This document shows, in pieces, positions 53,171 to 64,000 of a DNA stretch of 64,000 nucleotides. Position 1 is the stretch's first letter. Each line of letters begins with the position of its first letter. The position numbers and the translations under genes were made by a program. The DNA comes from Zonotrichia leucophrys gambelii (Eukaryota; Chordata; Aves; Passeriformes; Passerellidae), in NCBI RefSeq assembly GCF_028769735.1, contig NC_088171.1:69581216-69645215 (forward strand). Reading direction: 5' to 3'. The notes beneath the pieces were generated by a model, which saw only the letters and a list, made by a program, of their open reading frames with translations, was not told where the DNA came from and made no database searches.

Positions 53171-53671
53171 CATATCACTCAACAAGTGCCAGCCTTGCCA
53201 ACACTCCCAAACAACCTGATAAATCAGGGAGATTTTGCCCTATTCTTACCCCAAAAGAGATGCTCTCTGACCTGTTCACTCAAGGGATGCAAATATATTT
53301 TGCAGCAAAAATGGGCAGAGGGAAGACAACTCTTCTGGCCTTGGCAGCATCCACCCCAGTAAGGATATCAGATCAAACTGGAGGAGTGAGAAACACCAAC
53401 AACAGAGCCCAAAGGTGAAGGGGTGCTTTTCCCTCATCATCTTGTGGCTACAGGAGACCCCCTGAGCCCAAATGCAGAGAAGCTGTTTGGTTTGCAGGTG
53501 CTCTGTGTACAGGGCAAGTTGCCTTTGGAGAGGCAATAGGGGGTGTCCCAGCTCCCCCCAGTAGCAAATGAAGTTCAGAGGGGTGGTAGGATAGAGGGGA
53601 AAAAAAGTCACCTTTGCTGTTTGGATTTTCTGTCGGATTTTTGCTTCCTCCAGAGGTTAAACTGCCAAGAC

Positions 53672-53729
53672 AAATCTCCTACCTCCAGCAATTAAATCTC
53701 CTACCTTCAGCAATTACCTCTGGCAATTT
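53672..53729 (+). repeat. 22-bp tandem repeat, about 2.6 copies
   Basis: AAATCTCCTACCTCCAGCAA TT at 53672-53693 is repeated at 53694-53715 with one change. A partial third unit, ACCTCTGGCAATTT, then runs into an A11 run. It is a small recent minisatellite-type expansion. Confidence 0.85.
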
Positions 53730-53739
53730 AAAAAAAAAA

Positions 53740-54750
53740 AGAGGACTACCTACCTACTCCTTCCTAAAAGGAAAGGCTATGCATGTGCAACCACAGGAAT
53801 GAAAATCTCTTGTCTCTTCTATCCCGAGCTGTTGAATTGGAAAATATGATTACTACAAGTCCCTGGACAAAGCACAACTTCCAGCACTGCTTGCCTGCCT
53901 CATTCCCATCTTGTTTTGAACCTGAAGGAATTACATAAAACATATTTGCAAAGGAGTCCTGTGCTGATGGGAAGGGGTGCACATAGTTGCTCACCTGATT
54001 ACCCCTCTGATGACTCCTAGTCAGCTGATATACCTCAGCAAATGAGCTGAACTCTGATCTCAGCCAGAACAGTCCAGCTTTACTGGGTTTGATTAAATTC
54101 TTCAGGTATAACTGCTCATTTATATTAAGGAAATTGTCTACAAAGATGTTTACAAGCTCATTTCATGTTCTTCTCAGCATAGCAAAGAGTTCAGTAATTT
54201 ACCACTCTTACTTTCCTGTCTTTCTAGCTGACCCTGCTGTCCAAGTAGTTGTTACACAGATTTAAGCAACTCTCCTTCCCCTCCTTCAGGATTTCTAAAC
54301 AACCTCCTGATGCATTGAGTGGAGGGTGCATTCCAGAGTGGGATTTCTTCACAGGCCCAGTTCCCCCAGCACAATCCTTTGGCTCTCTCAAGCAGCTGGT
54401 CTGGCATTAAACACACCCTTATGTTTGCAAGGAAGCAAGGAAGGGTATGTTCCAGAAGCTTACATCCCTTTGCTAAAAAACAAACCAAAACCCAACTCCC
54501 TTGCTCACAGACCTATCCCAAGGTGCTCACCCCTAATTCATGTTCTACCAGGAACCTTTTCTACCAGTTACTTCACCTTCAATTCTGCCCCACTGCTCTC
54601 CTCCACCCTGGCAAAACTGAGCAAGCAACCCAAGAGCAAACAATAAACTGTGACCTCTTCCACTCCATCCACTTAATACATAACTGACTTTGTATTCCTG
54701 TAAGGCTGTCTGGGAACCAGACCAGGGGTTGTTTATAGTTTAGCTCAAAA
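53740..54750. other. Unique non-coding sequence
   Basis: No gene or repeat recognised. The overlapping plus frames at 54319-54687 and 54326-54646 have no domain and lie in a C-rich patch. Confidence 0.5.
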
Positions 54751-54839
54751 AACCATACATATATAAGCAAACATATACATATGTACATATACAAGTACAC
54801 ACATATCTTTACCTCACACTATATATAAAAAGTAAGCTA

Positions 54840-54876
<37 letters not shown>

Positions 54877-54900
54877 TGCCTGTATATGTATGCAAATCTC
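54751..54900. repeat. TA/CA-rich low-complexity block with (TA)15
   Basis: A run of ATACATATATAAGC, CATATACATATGTACATATA and similar words leads into an uninterrupted (TA)n of about 31 bases at 54843-54873. It is followed by TGCATGCCTGTATATGTATG. It is an imperfect compound microsatellite, probably length-variable. Confidence 0.92.
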
Positions 54901-55366
54901 ACACAGGAAATTTCCAGCCTGGGTAGGAGGGGGGAATCTAGCAAAGAGATGATCCTTTTGACCTCTGGCACACCTGCCTTTTGCAGCAGGGGGCTGTTTA
55001 GTTAAGGAACTCTTTTACACTCAACTGTATCTTTGGGAGACACAACTACCTATACACATACACACACAGAGACTGCTGGCTTTGAGCAGGCTAAACTGCA
55101 GAGGAGAAGAAGGAAACCTGTTCTAACAGAAAGCCGGCATTACCAGCTTCATGGGTACACTTTGAAAGAATTTCAAAGGAGCTGATGGGGGAAAAGAAAA
55201 AAACCCCACCTGTGTATGCTACTTCTGTATAAACTACCTTTGAGAGCCCTGGAGTTTACAGATGTTGCAGGACACAGGAAAACACCTGCCCACCAGCACT
55301 CTCTACCCTGATGAGAGCCCCTGTTACCCTTTGGTCACCACAAAGCAGATGCTTCTTCACTGCTAG
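54901..55366. other. Unique sequence upstream of a candidate exon
   Basis: Nothing recognised, apart from a short CA-rich run (about 55050-55068) and a pyrimidine-rich TGCTTCTTCACTGCTAG ending at 55366 that resembles a splice acceptor. Confidence 0.45.
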
Positions 55367-55644
55367 AGATCAGATACATCCCTTTGCCCCAACCTGATGA
55401 GATACACAATCATCCAAATGTTAACAAAAGCAGACTTCATGACTCTAAGGAAAGCTGCTATGCGACTTCAGATTCCTATCTGATTTGTCCCTCAGTAGAA
55501 TATCCATCACTTTTCAAAGAACCATTTGTAAGAAAAAGATCACCATCATTCCACCTGCCCAAGTCAGACAAACATGTTGGAAATCTTTTCATTGAAGAGC
55601 AGCAATTAAGGAAAATATTTCCCAGGCAATCTCTCACAGAGTAG
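55367..55644 (+). CDS. Candidate terminal exon, product unknown
   Basis: After an acceptor-like pyrimidine tract ending in CTGCTAG at 55366, a frame of 91 sense codons runs to TAG at 55642-55644. The frame itself is open back to 55315. The predicted peptide is hydrophilic and rich in Ser, Lys, Pro, Glu and His. It includes QPDEIHNHPNVNKSRLHD near its start and ends RKIFPRQSLTE. This contrasts with most chance frames here, which are hydrophobic and Cys/Phe-rich. I recognise no domain, and the length alone is within chance. No nearby AATAAA was seen; the first AATAAA-like signal is beyond 55950. It could be the last exon of an unrecognised gene, a decayed exon, or chance. Confidence 0.22.
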
Positions 55645-55669
55645 AAACAAGCCTTTTTCTGGCTTGTTT
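55645..55669 (+). other. Hairpin directly after candidate stop codon
   Basis: AAACAAGCC (55645-55653) and GGCTTGTTT (55661-55669) pair perfectly over nine bases around a seven-base pyrimidine loop, followed by a T-rich run. It starts at the base after the TAG of the candidate exon. In a bacterium this would look like a terminator. In bird DNA it is more likely a chance stem-loop or an RNA structure in a 3' UTR. Confidence 0.5.
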
Positions 55670-58600
55670 TCTTTTTATTTCACCGCCTTTTTACATACAG
55701 TCTTAAAAATCTTGAGTGATTTTAGGTTTTGGATTTTTGGTTGGATCAGTGCTCTTGGTGTGTTTAGTGTGCTAACAGCAACCTCAAATCCCTTTGTAGG
55801 AGCTCACAAATAACATTAGCCCCTTCAGCAGACCAGAAAACTGGGGTACAGAAAACCTAGAGGTGCAACTGAGAATGCAAGAGGGTTCAACACCCTCCAG
55901 TGTGAATCTTTGATGTATTCAATATATTTACAGAATTTCAAATTTTTTGAATGATATAAATATCACTCAGAACCTTTGCATAAATAGCTGCAAAGCCATT
56001 GCTACTCTTTTGAAGACCTGTCCTTTGAACAGTGTTTCTTTTTTTCCGTAGCTTCATTCAGAGATCAGGAATTTTTTCATAATGGGAACATTCAACATGC
56101 TAAAAAAACCTGCTGCAACAGTTTATGGAAAACATAAAAAAGAAAAAGGAAGTAAAGAACACAAGCACTCTTGACTTGCCTTAGGGCTCTTTGTTTATCC
56201 AACCTGAATTTAACCATCCCATGGAACAATCAGCCCAGCCTATCTCTCTAAAGACAATACTTCAGCACTAATGCCAGCCAACCTGATTGCAATCACTAAC
56301 CTGGATTCAGCCCCAGTTTATGGAAATGGCAAACTAAATTTTACCAGCAGCAGAATGAGCTAACACAAACACTGTCATGAAGCCCTGCCCTTTGTCAACA
56401 CTTCACTCCTGTCTCCAGTCCTGTGTAATGGATTTGTTATACGTGTTTCCACATACCTCCTAACTGTGCTAGAGAAATTATCACTTCATTGCATCATACC
56501 AGTGCTAAAAAGACAGTAAAAAAGAACTGCAGCTTGATTGTGAGAGTGGAAGAAGGAGGCATTAGACTCCAGGTACTATACAGAATTTATACAGGAATCA
56601 AGGCTGGAAGATGTTGGATGGGGTGCAAGTTATGGATTATTGTGTGCAATTAAGAGAAGAGGCTTGAATTAAAACAGCCAGGCAACTTGGGAGGAAGTTT
56701 ATGCAATGAATAATAAAGGATGGACTCTGTGCAGATAACACTATAGCCTTTATAGTTATTGATGAAGTTGTTCACTTGAAACATTTTTCTACTTGCTTTC
56801 TTTCCATACTTGTACTAGCCCATTATCCCAGGAAAATCAGATTAAGAGAGTAGCTCTACCATGAACATGAAAAAGCTGGCAACATCTGTTAATGCAATGC
56901 TGCTGAAAGAATAGCTGACTCACAGATAGAATTGCAGGGGATAAAGAAAAAAGGAAACGTTGGCTATATGATGATATTTGTCATTCCAGCCATAGATTGC
57001 TAAAGGCTTTCTGTCAAACCCTACCAGATAGAGAATGTTTTCCCCTTTAAAAGATTTTCCATATTTAAAAAGATAAAGGTAAAAGAAGAGACTTGAAAGA
57101 GGGGAATTATTGCAGAAAAAAATTTCCTCTTCTTTTCGTCTTCCCCTACTGAAAAATGGTGTTGGAAAGACATAGATAGATGTAAGAAAAGTGGAAACTT
57201 GTATTTCCATCTCCTTAAATTCTTTTGCCACAGTTATTAAAAAAAAAAAAAAAAACAACAAAAGGCAAAAGGACAAATCCTGAGAAACTTGTCTTAGAAA
57301 GGAAGGAAGAAAAAGTAATAAATTTCCAAATCATTCCTTCAACAGAATGAAAGAGCCTTTCTTCATACATATATATTTTCCCATCAGAAATAAAATTTGA
57401 CACTGTCACTTTGCCTTTTTTTTTTAATGAAAAAATGTTCCCTCATGCCTAAGCACGCTTCTAACAATTTGCTTCGGTGCCTCAGTTTGCACACATTCCC
57501 TCCTCCTCACTCCTGGGAGAGCAGAGAGATCACTGCATCCTTGAAGATGCATATGAGGAGGAGGAGAGAAGATAAGGCCATTCACAGTATCAGCTTGGAA
57601 ATCCTGCTTAAACCCCTCTTCCCATCAACTCCTGCTTGCTGAGCCCCAGCCTGCACAACTAATGCCCCTGCTTCTCAGACAGGGCAAACAGCAGCATGAT
57701 TCTACAACTGGGTCTCATCTCCGACTGACTGCAAACTCACCCACATAGATGATGTATCTTAGAGGATTTAGGGCCACTGGTGCTGCTTTTCCTGGCTTTT
57801 GCTGGACATATCAGTCATTTTTTCTATGAAACCAGAAGTATTCAATGAGGACTGTGGTGTTGCTCTCTTCAGGAGGAAGAGAGCTGGAAACCAGGCTGGA
57901 GTTACATGGCAATTGGTGCCTCTGTGGAAGAGCAGAGCTTCCAGGCAATGTGCAGAGCAGTGCTACAGACTTTCCACTTCCTTTTATTTCCTCTGATTTG
58001 ACCAGAGTCCTGGCTCAAAGGCACAAAAACCTGACCTAATTTTGCCCACATCGACCCTCGCAGTAACATAACACCTCTTTCTCACATTTGATAAGCTCAG
58101 AGCGACCAGCTACAAAGAGAAGAAAAAAGTGTCTCTGCAACAGCTATGAACTGCCCTAATATTTCACAAAAAAAATTCAGCCTGCATACTGCTGGAGAAC
58201 TGCAAGATATAAATGGTGACTTTTAAAGTGGCATGCCTCCAAAGGGCAATAACTGAGCTTTACTCTTTCAGTTATTCCCATTAAAAAGAAAAAAATTATC
58301 AGAAATGTTTATTCAACAGTGAATAAAATGCTCAAATCAGATAGGCTTTATCTGATAGTAAGGTAATGACTGACTACCAAATCACATGGCAGCAAAACAT
58401 TTCTCGTGGATACGGTAACGTGCCCTCACCTGAAAACCTCTGATTAAACAACAGTGGGGTGGGGGGACCGCAGATAAGAACAGCAAAGTCACGTAACACA
58501 CAGCAAGTCTCTCTTTGGGGAAAAAGAAACTCCAGCTTTTGGGCAACCAGCTGCTAACAGAGCTGTGCTTCAGCTGTGCCAAGGGGTCCTACAGCCTTTC

Positions 58601-59229
58601 AATGAATTGTCCCCCAAAACTGCATTAACCTGGACAGCTGAGTATGAGTAGCATTTCTGTATTTTATTTCTTTGACTCCTATGGCAGGCAATGTTCTGCA
58701 ACACTTCTACTATTTACATAAAATTAAGTTTTAAAAAGGGGATTTTGTTGCCTTATGTAACTAGTATTGTGCAATTTATCAAGAAGTTTTAGTTTAGCTT
58801 ACAGAAAAAGGAAAAACCCCAACTCTACATTCTCAGGAGACATTCTTTAAAAGTTGTTAGACAATTAAACAGCAGTAAAGTTTACAAGAAGCAATTTACT
58901 TTCTCTAAATTCAATATACACTAAGTTGCTGGCAATTTTCAATCCTATTGTATCACTGCAGCTTTAATGCTCTCTGGAAGTAGCAATTTCATTGCTAACC
59001 ATTAATCTTTAAACATTTTTAGAAGCTCATAAGAGTAAGCCTTGAAAGTCACAGTATCAGAGAGCACAGGGATGAAATAGCCCCTGAAAGTTCATCTAAG
59101 CAGTATCATCAGTGCCCAAACCACATCTGGCTGATGTGTGTTTAACCTCTTCATTGGAAACTGAGGTGGTAAAGGGACAAACACATGGCAAATCACTAAC
59201 AGAGACCAAAAACTTCAAACTGAGAAATA
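55670..59229. other. Unique non-coding sequence
   Basis: AT-rich, with no gene recognised. Contains an A18 run at 57239-57256 and a T run at about 57416-57425. The frames at 56920-57276 (minus) and 57397-57642 (plus) are extended by these homopolymers and by local composition, and they have no domain. Confidence 0.5.
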
Positions 59230-59467
59230 TTCCAAAACATAGGTTCCTCACATGGGTAAACTTCCCTGTTAATCTTACTAAAATGGTTATCAAGCACTGG
59301 AACAGTCTGCCCAGGTTAGTGGTGCAGTCACAGTCTGTGGAGGCCTTTAAAAGATGTGAGTTTGTGGCACTTAGAGACAGGCTTTAGTGTTGGACTGGGC
59401 AGTGCTGGACAAATGGTTGGACTCAACGATCTTAAAGGTATTTTCCAACCTAAATTATTCTATGATT
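59230..59467 (+). mobile_element. CR1 LINE 3' end, second subfamily
   Basis: The 3' end of a CR1 copy with AAGCACTGGAACAGTCTGCCC (59292-59312), GTGGAGGCCTTTAAAAGATG, TGGTTGGACTCAACGATCTT (59413-59432) and the terminal TTTTCCAACCTAAATTATTCTATGATT ending at 59467. The wording AACCTAAAT differs from the AACCCAAACC form of the 25.4 kb copy, so it belongs to a different CR1 subfamily. The exact 5' limit is unclear; the match is weak before about 59285. Confidence 0.9.
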
Positions 59468-59760
59468 AAGTTAATCCCTGATATTCTTTTTGAAGTCAAA
59501 CCAAATATATCGACAGCTGTCACTTGCCTAAAGCTATGGTCTCTTGAGATAAAACATCTTCATTCAGCACCATGAGCTGGCAACAGCTTGGTCACACAGG
59601 ATCCACATGGAGGAAGGAGGCTGCTCCTTAACAATGGTTTCAAGGGAGATAATTTATTACTGGGTGAACAAATTGCCAACTCAACAGCTAGATACAGCAT
59701 TTAAACTGCTGCTTTAGCCCCATCATACCTGTGCTGGGCTGTCTGCACAGCCTTAGATGT
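59468..59760. other. Unique sequence after CR1
   Basis: Just under 300 bases without recognisable content, ending at a TATA-like sequence. Confidence 0.45.
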
Positions 59761-59770
59761 TATAAAGGGG
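59761..59770 (+). promoter_or_regulatory. TATA-box-like sequence
   Basis: TATAAAGGGG, set in moderately GC-rich flanks and lying 136 bases upstream of an ATG-started 71-codon frame (59907). A TATA-like word is expected by chance many times in 64 kb, so it is noted only for its position. Confidence 0.15.
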
Positions 59771-59906
59771 CTCTTTAGGAGGGCCCACTCTGCCCAAACT
59801 GCTGGGCACTTTGCACGCTCCCTGAGCAAGGGCAGGGAAGGACTGGGTATGTATTTGGGACACAGAGACAGCTACAGCGCTACAGCCTGCAAGGCAGCTG
59901 CCCAAA

Positions 59907-60122
59907 ATGACTTTCTGCTTCAGGACACCTCTTGAGAAGGCCATCACAACAACTCGGAGTCCTGTCATGTGGATCCAATTTTCCAATTGCCAGATTTTTT
60001 CCACTCAATTAATAATAAGCCTCAATGTTATTGCCATCATCTTCACCATCAGCCTTGTAATTCAGCTCAGGTTCACCAAGGTGAAGCCAATGAAGAGGGA
60101 TTCTATTTTACTGTTCAAATAA
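59907..60122 (+). CDS. Speculative 71-residue membrane micropeptide
   Basis: An ATG with an A at position -3 opens 71 codons. Residues about 35-54 (LIISLNVIAIIFTISLVIQL) form one clear membrane-spanning helix. It is followed by a basic stretch (Arg55, Lys58, Lys60, Lys63, Arg64), as the positive-inside rule predicts for a cytosolic tail. The first 30 residues are polar, with no signal-peptide pattern. I do not recognise it; it is not phospholamban or sarcolipin as I know them. AT-rich DNA readily encodes such Ile-rich helices by chance, so translation is unproven. Confidence 0.15.
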   Translation: MTFCFRTPLEKAITTTRSPVMWIQFSNCQIFSTQLIISLNVIAIIFTISLVIQLRFTKVKPMKRDSILLFK

Positions 60123-63100
60123 CCAATCCAAAGAGAAGCTGGATATCATTACACATTTGTGCAGTTACACATTGCACAAATATCTGTTCCCCTGCAAAAT
60201 GAAATTCATATTACATAAATGCATTAGCAGTATTGCATTTATATAACAGCAAAGAAAATTAAGAATGACCTTAGCAAGGAAAATATTAATCAGCTTGCTC
60301 TATCAAGCAACTTTAAAACAAATTGTAGCAGCCTACAGAGGCCTTTTAGTCAACCAAGAATTGCTCATCCAAGCACAAATAACTGACATTTGAGTCAGAA
60401 ATTTCACTGATATGAACATTTTAATACTAAGATTTAAAGAGCCTGTAATTTTAATAAGAAAGAAAGAAAAAAAAAAAATAACACTTGGGATTTGGTAAAG
60501 AAATTCCCAGCAATTAACTTACCCTGTGCTTAAGAAAAAGATTTCTTTTTGTAAGTACATTGTGTTCTCATCCCCAACTGGCTCCACACACTGCTCCAAA
60601 TGCTAAGTATCTATAGAACAGTTCCAGCTTCAAACTATGCTAATGACCAGACATCAAGAATTTTTTCTGGGCATGAAAACAATTTCACTCTTGGACTGAG
60701 TTATCTGAAGGAGACATTGCTGCGTTTGCTATCTGGAACAGTTCAATGCAGAAGCAGAGGACTTAAAATCATTTTGGCAAATCCTGCATGGCTTTTGGAG
60801 GGCTTCATTTCAAGCACACTTTCATGTTCAAGCTGGACTTAGATCCCAAACATTTGCAGCAGACTGAATAATGCCTGTTCTCTGATGTAGTGAGGATTAA
60901 CCTACTTCTTTGTATGCTCATCTGACGAGGTATACAACAAAAAGAAAACACTTACAAAGTGACTCAAAAAAATCTGAGTACAATTTGATTTCAGTCAAGG
61001 ATTACAGTACACAAAGCTTCCTAGCCTGTCACACATAGTAGTAGTAACACAGACAGCATGATATCTGTTAAAGATATGATAAATGTATTCTCACCAGCAC
61101 AGAGAAAATGTAATGTCCTTAATGGTTAAAATTCTAATTATTCTAATTAGTGGATGTCACATATCGAAAGAAGTGTTACTTTCTGGATTCTCCATGCTAA
61201 CACCATCAAGTTTCAATACCACAAAAATTTTATTTCATGGGTAGTTTCTCATGCAATAATGTTTCCTTATAGCATGTGGATTATTGTAACACTTCTAGCA
61301 TAAACTCAGAGGGGAGAAAAATGCTTTCCACAAGGCTTGGTTCTATTCCAAAGCAGAGAGAAAGAAAAACACGCACTGGCTTACTTGAATATTGAAATAG
61401 GTCCTTAGCAACTGGAGCCAAGGTGACCTGGACTTTGTCAGTGCTGAATGCAGGCATGCAAGTTCCAGTGGGCTTACTGTTCCTCTTGCACCTAGGGGAA
61501 GCTTTTGGCCTGCTCACTTAAACCCTCACCACACAGCTTGGCAATGGATTCCAGGCACTGAAACTTCAATGGCATTTTAGACACAGGGGTTTCATTTTGT
61601 TTGGCTTGGTCTGAGTTTTAGACACTTGCGTGCCATGGGGTTTGACAGCAGGCCCCTGCTCAGCACTGAGCTGTACCTCCTAGCCACTCCTGGTACGGGG
61701 AACACAGCTGAGAATCAGGACTGATTATTACTCCCTGGTAGAAAAGTTATTTTCAATAAAGCAGGTAAGCAGAATATTCACATGTCTGATCAGCAAGGAA
61801 ACCAGACAAAATTTCTCCCAATCAAGTTCCAGCACAAACTGCTTACCCACAACATTAAACATGCTGACAAGGTATGGGCTGAAATTAACACTTTTTTTTT
61901 TTTTCACAGCCAGAATATAGGAGTGACATGCCAAACGAGAGGATGGAATTAGCAATTAGTGTCACTTGGCTTGACTGTTCAATATGCATGCATGAAGAGG
62001 CATGACAGCAGATCCAGACGGATAACATGAGGAAACAGTCGGTACATGGTGGGATCAGTATGTTGTGCAATTTAAACAAACAGTGTCTAATATCAAGCAG
62101 GATGAGTCACGAGCATGCAGATGATCCCCAAGGTTTCTCAGAGAGCAGATTCAGATCTCTGTTCTTCTTTCATGAGTGTATAAAAATTAGCTTAACCCCT
62201 CCATTTTTTCTGTCATATTAAATAAGTCAAATAGTGGAATATTCCTTCTTCGACATGGTATTAAGCAGCTTATTGTGACATTTGACTTTACACAGGGTTG
62301 TCAGAAACAGAGCAGATCCTGCATTGTGGCATTGTGCCAGAAAGGACAACCACTCAGTGATGCAGGGCAGCAGGATTTCCACTGCTAATTCAATGTGTGA
62401 AATTACTGGACAGGCAGAAACATAGGCTAGATAGAAAACTAACTCAAATGACAACTAATAACTGGTCGTTCTTACTGATTTAATCCCTACAAAGTAAAGT
62501 TCTTTGGATGTTAATACGGCATTCTAATTCACTCGAACCAGAGGGAAAACTGTAAACATATATACAACAAGGCAGAATGAGAGTCTAAATTCCCAGATTT
62601 CAAACTCTTGAACAAACAGTTTAAACTGAGTTGCTCAGTCCTGGGGAAAAAAAAAAAAAAAAACAAAAAACAGCAATACCTCCAATTTCAAAGTCTAATT
62701 CGAGATTTCTCTAATGTATCCAATACTTATTTCAAGGTATACATTTCCGAAGGTTTTTAGAGAAACTGGCCCCTCATTACTTGAATAAGCTTGTGCTCTA
62801 GTTTGGCTTTCTCTAAAAGAGAAAAGCTAATACACACGTGTGAGTTTGTACATGGATTTACTCTTCATGTACAAAGGTCCTGTTTTGTATCTGAGTACCA
62901 TGCAAGAGATTACAAAGAGAAAATCAGGTGAGTGATCAGGAATAGACATTTTAATACCCAAATTCACTGCCTTGCTCAGCCATCTATGACGTGCTCCAGA
63001 GGCACCTTGCCTCAGTGTTTCACAGCATGCATTCCAAGACCACGTGGAGGAACTACTTCTTTTCAGCTGAACTGTTTACATGTGCAATATTTCACCATCC

Positions 63101-63304
63101 ACAGAAAGACAAATATTAACATTGGCTGCTCTAGTAGAAAACCCACCTTCTGATTTTCAGCGGCAGAGATTTTAAACATTTTGTAAAAACCTAAAATCTT
63201 TCTGCAAGCTGATAGATTATGCCTAGATTCATCTAGGACTGAAGTGTTTGTAACTGATTGAAATAGCTAGAGAAATACTCTAGGTTTCTTCAAGGCATGA
63301 ACTC
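60123..63304. other. Unique AT-rich sequence
   Basis: No gene recognised. Contains T13 at 61892-61904 and A18 at 62647-62664. The section 60200-61300 has many ATTA/TAAT words and few simple repeats, a texture often seen in conserved non-coding DNA, but conservation cannot be judged from one sequence. Confidence 0.45.
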
Positions 63305-63344
63305 TTCTACATGTTCCATAGCTTTCCAAGCTCTACAGCACAAT

Positions 63345-63600
63345 CTCCTGGACTTACACAGACTGACACCATCTCATTTGGTCAGCTACAATACACACAG
63401 AAGAATTAACTTCAATCTGTGGTAAATTAGTATTAATCATCCTTGGACTACTCCACAGATGTACTCTCCACCAAAAACAGCTCATACAATCATGGAATGA
63501 TTCTATCCTCCTTGGACTGCTTCAGAGATGCATTCCACTAAACACAGCTCATACAAATGTCTGTTCTACCTCTCCAGGACTCTTTCTGATCCTACAAAAA
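63345..63600 (+). repeat. Imperfect tandem repeat, unit about 68 bp
   Basis: Two clear neighbouring copies start at CCTTGGACT (63441 and 63510), each continue through an AGATG word and end in CAGCTCATACAA (63478-63489 and 63545-63556), giving a period of 67-69. A weaker upstream unit starts CTCCTGGACT at 63345 and has CAGCTACAATA at about 63383. A partial downstream unit starts CTCCAGGACT near 63572. Divergence between copies suggests an old array. It matches no family that I know. Confidence 0.65.
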
Positions 63601-64000
63601 GACTGATGGAAAACTGGGGTAATGGCATTAGGCAACAAGTTCAAAACTGTAAATTCTGATCAAGACTCAATCCAAAGATTTGATCTGCAATCTAGAGACC
63701 ATAGAAAAAGTATAGTGAGATTGAGAGGGGGAGAGGAAATAGAAAACAAGCATATATGCACAAATTAAACAGGCATAAATTATATACATAAATGCATCTA
63801 ATCTCTACTAACTGCCTAAAAGACCCTACTCTCCTGGAACCTACATATGATGCTGTAATTCTTTCTGAGAACATGAATTCCCAAGTGGCTGGAAGCTCAG
63901 GGACCAGCTCTGCAGAGCAGTATCTACCTCTGTCACTGCTCCTACTCCCCTAGACAACAGATCAAACATAGCACGTTCTGCAACCCCAAAACTTCACCAT
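63601..64000. other. Unique sequence to the end of the window
   Basis: AT-rich with a short TA/CA patch at about 63750-63795. No gene or repeat recognised; the minus frame at 63692-63874 is short and compositionally biased. Confidence 0.45.

Larger units (their letters stand above)
45491..53671. other. Unique non-coding sequence
   Basis: Contains a 19-base palindrome (46348-46366), a weak splice-bounded frame (51154-51314), a short ATT repeat at about 51090-51102 and a 15-base tandem duplication of CATACTTAACTCTGT (53141-53170). The region 46600-48700 is somewhat GC-richer and has many overlapping chance frames, including 138 codons at 47768-48184 on minus. None has a recognisable domain. 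Confidence 0.5.

Noticed and set aside
59112..59387. Plus-strand frame of 91 codons.
   Set aside because: Its second half is the 3' UTR of the CR1 copy at 59230-59467, so the frame is incidental.
1..64000. tRNA, rRNA, known microRNA, CRISPR array, nuclear mitochondrial copy or bacterial genes.
   Set aside because: No cloverleaf with a T-loop consensus, no regularly spaced identical repeats, no mitochondrial gene order and no tightly packed coding frames were seen. The absence is by eye only.

Overview
The window looks like vertebrate, and specifically bird, nuclear DNA: a gene-poor intergenic stretch or the inside of a very large intron. By eye it is about 60% A+T and depleted in CpG. There are no operon-like runs of open frames, and short homopolymer and (TA)n tracts are scattered throughout. 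The strongest organism signal is the repeat content. Several truncated CR1 (chicken repeat 1) LINE copies end in the family's characteristic ATTCTAT-type 3' tail. One minus-strand solo LTR near 45 kb resembles an ERVL-type LTR that I associate with bird, especially songbird, genomes. A passerine is my best guess but is inference.

Layout: 1-14.1 kb is unique AT-rich sequence with small direct repeats and an AT-only patch near 5.1 kb. A CR1 copy with recognisable but broken reverse transcriptase lies at about 14.17-15.46 kb, and a degraded CR1 3' fragment follows at 16.26-16.44 kb. Unique sequence continues to about 24.6 kb. There an old reverse transcriptase remnant (24.64-24.96 kb) and a CR1 3' end (25.19-25.45 kb) lie in the same orientation, followed by a (TA)20 microsatellite at 25.6 kb. 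A doubtful further CR1 scrap is at 27.3 kb. Mostly unique sequence then runs to the solo LTR at 44.95-45.49 kb. A second (TA)n tract within a TA/CA-rich patch is at 54.75-54.90 kb, and another CR1 3' end, of a different subfamily, is at 59.23-59.47 kb. An imperfect tandem repeat with a unit of about 68 bp lies at 63.3-63.6 kb.

No protein-coding gene can be supported. The open frames are about as long and as numerous as chance predicts for this base composition, apart from those lengthened by the stop-free TA repeat. A few short frames have properties worth testing: a hydrophilic 92-codon frame behind a splice-acceptor-like site (55.37-55.64 kb), a 71-codon frame encoding one clear membrane helix behind a TATA-like box (59.91-60.12 kb), and a splice-bounded 161-base frame (51.15-51.31 kb). 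I do not recognise any of their products. I saw no tRNA, rRNA, CRISPR array, bacterial gene or complete virus. The genes-work-together question does not apply: the only recognisable protein-coding ancestry is decayed retroelement sequence.
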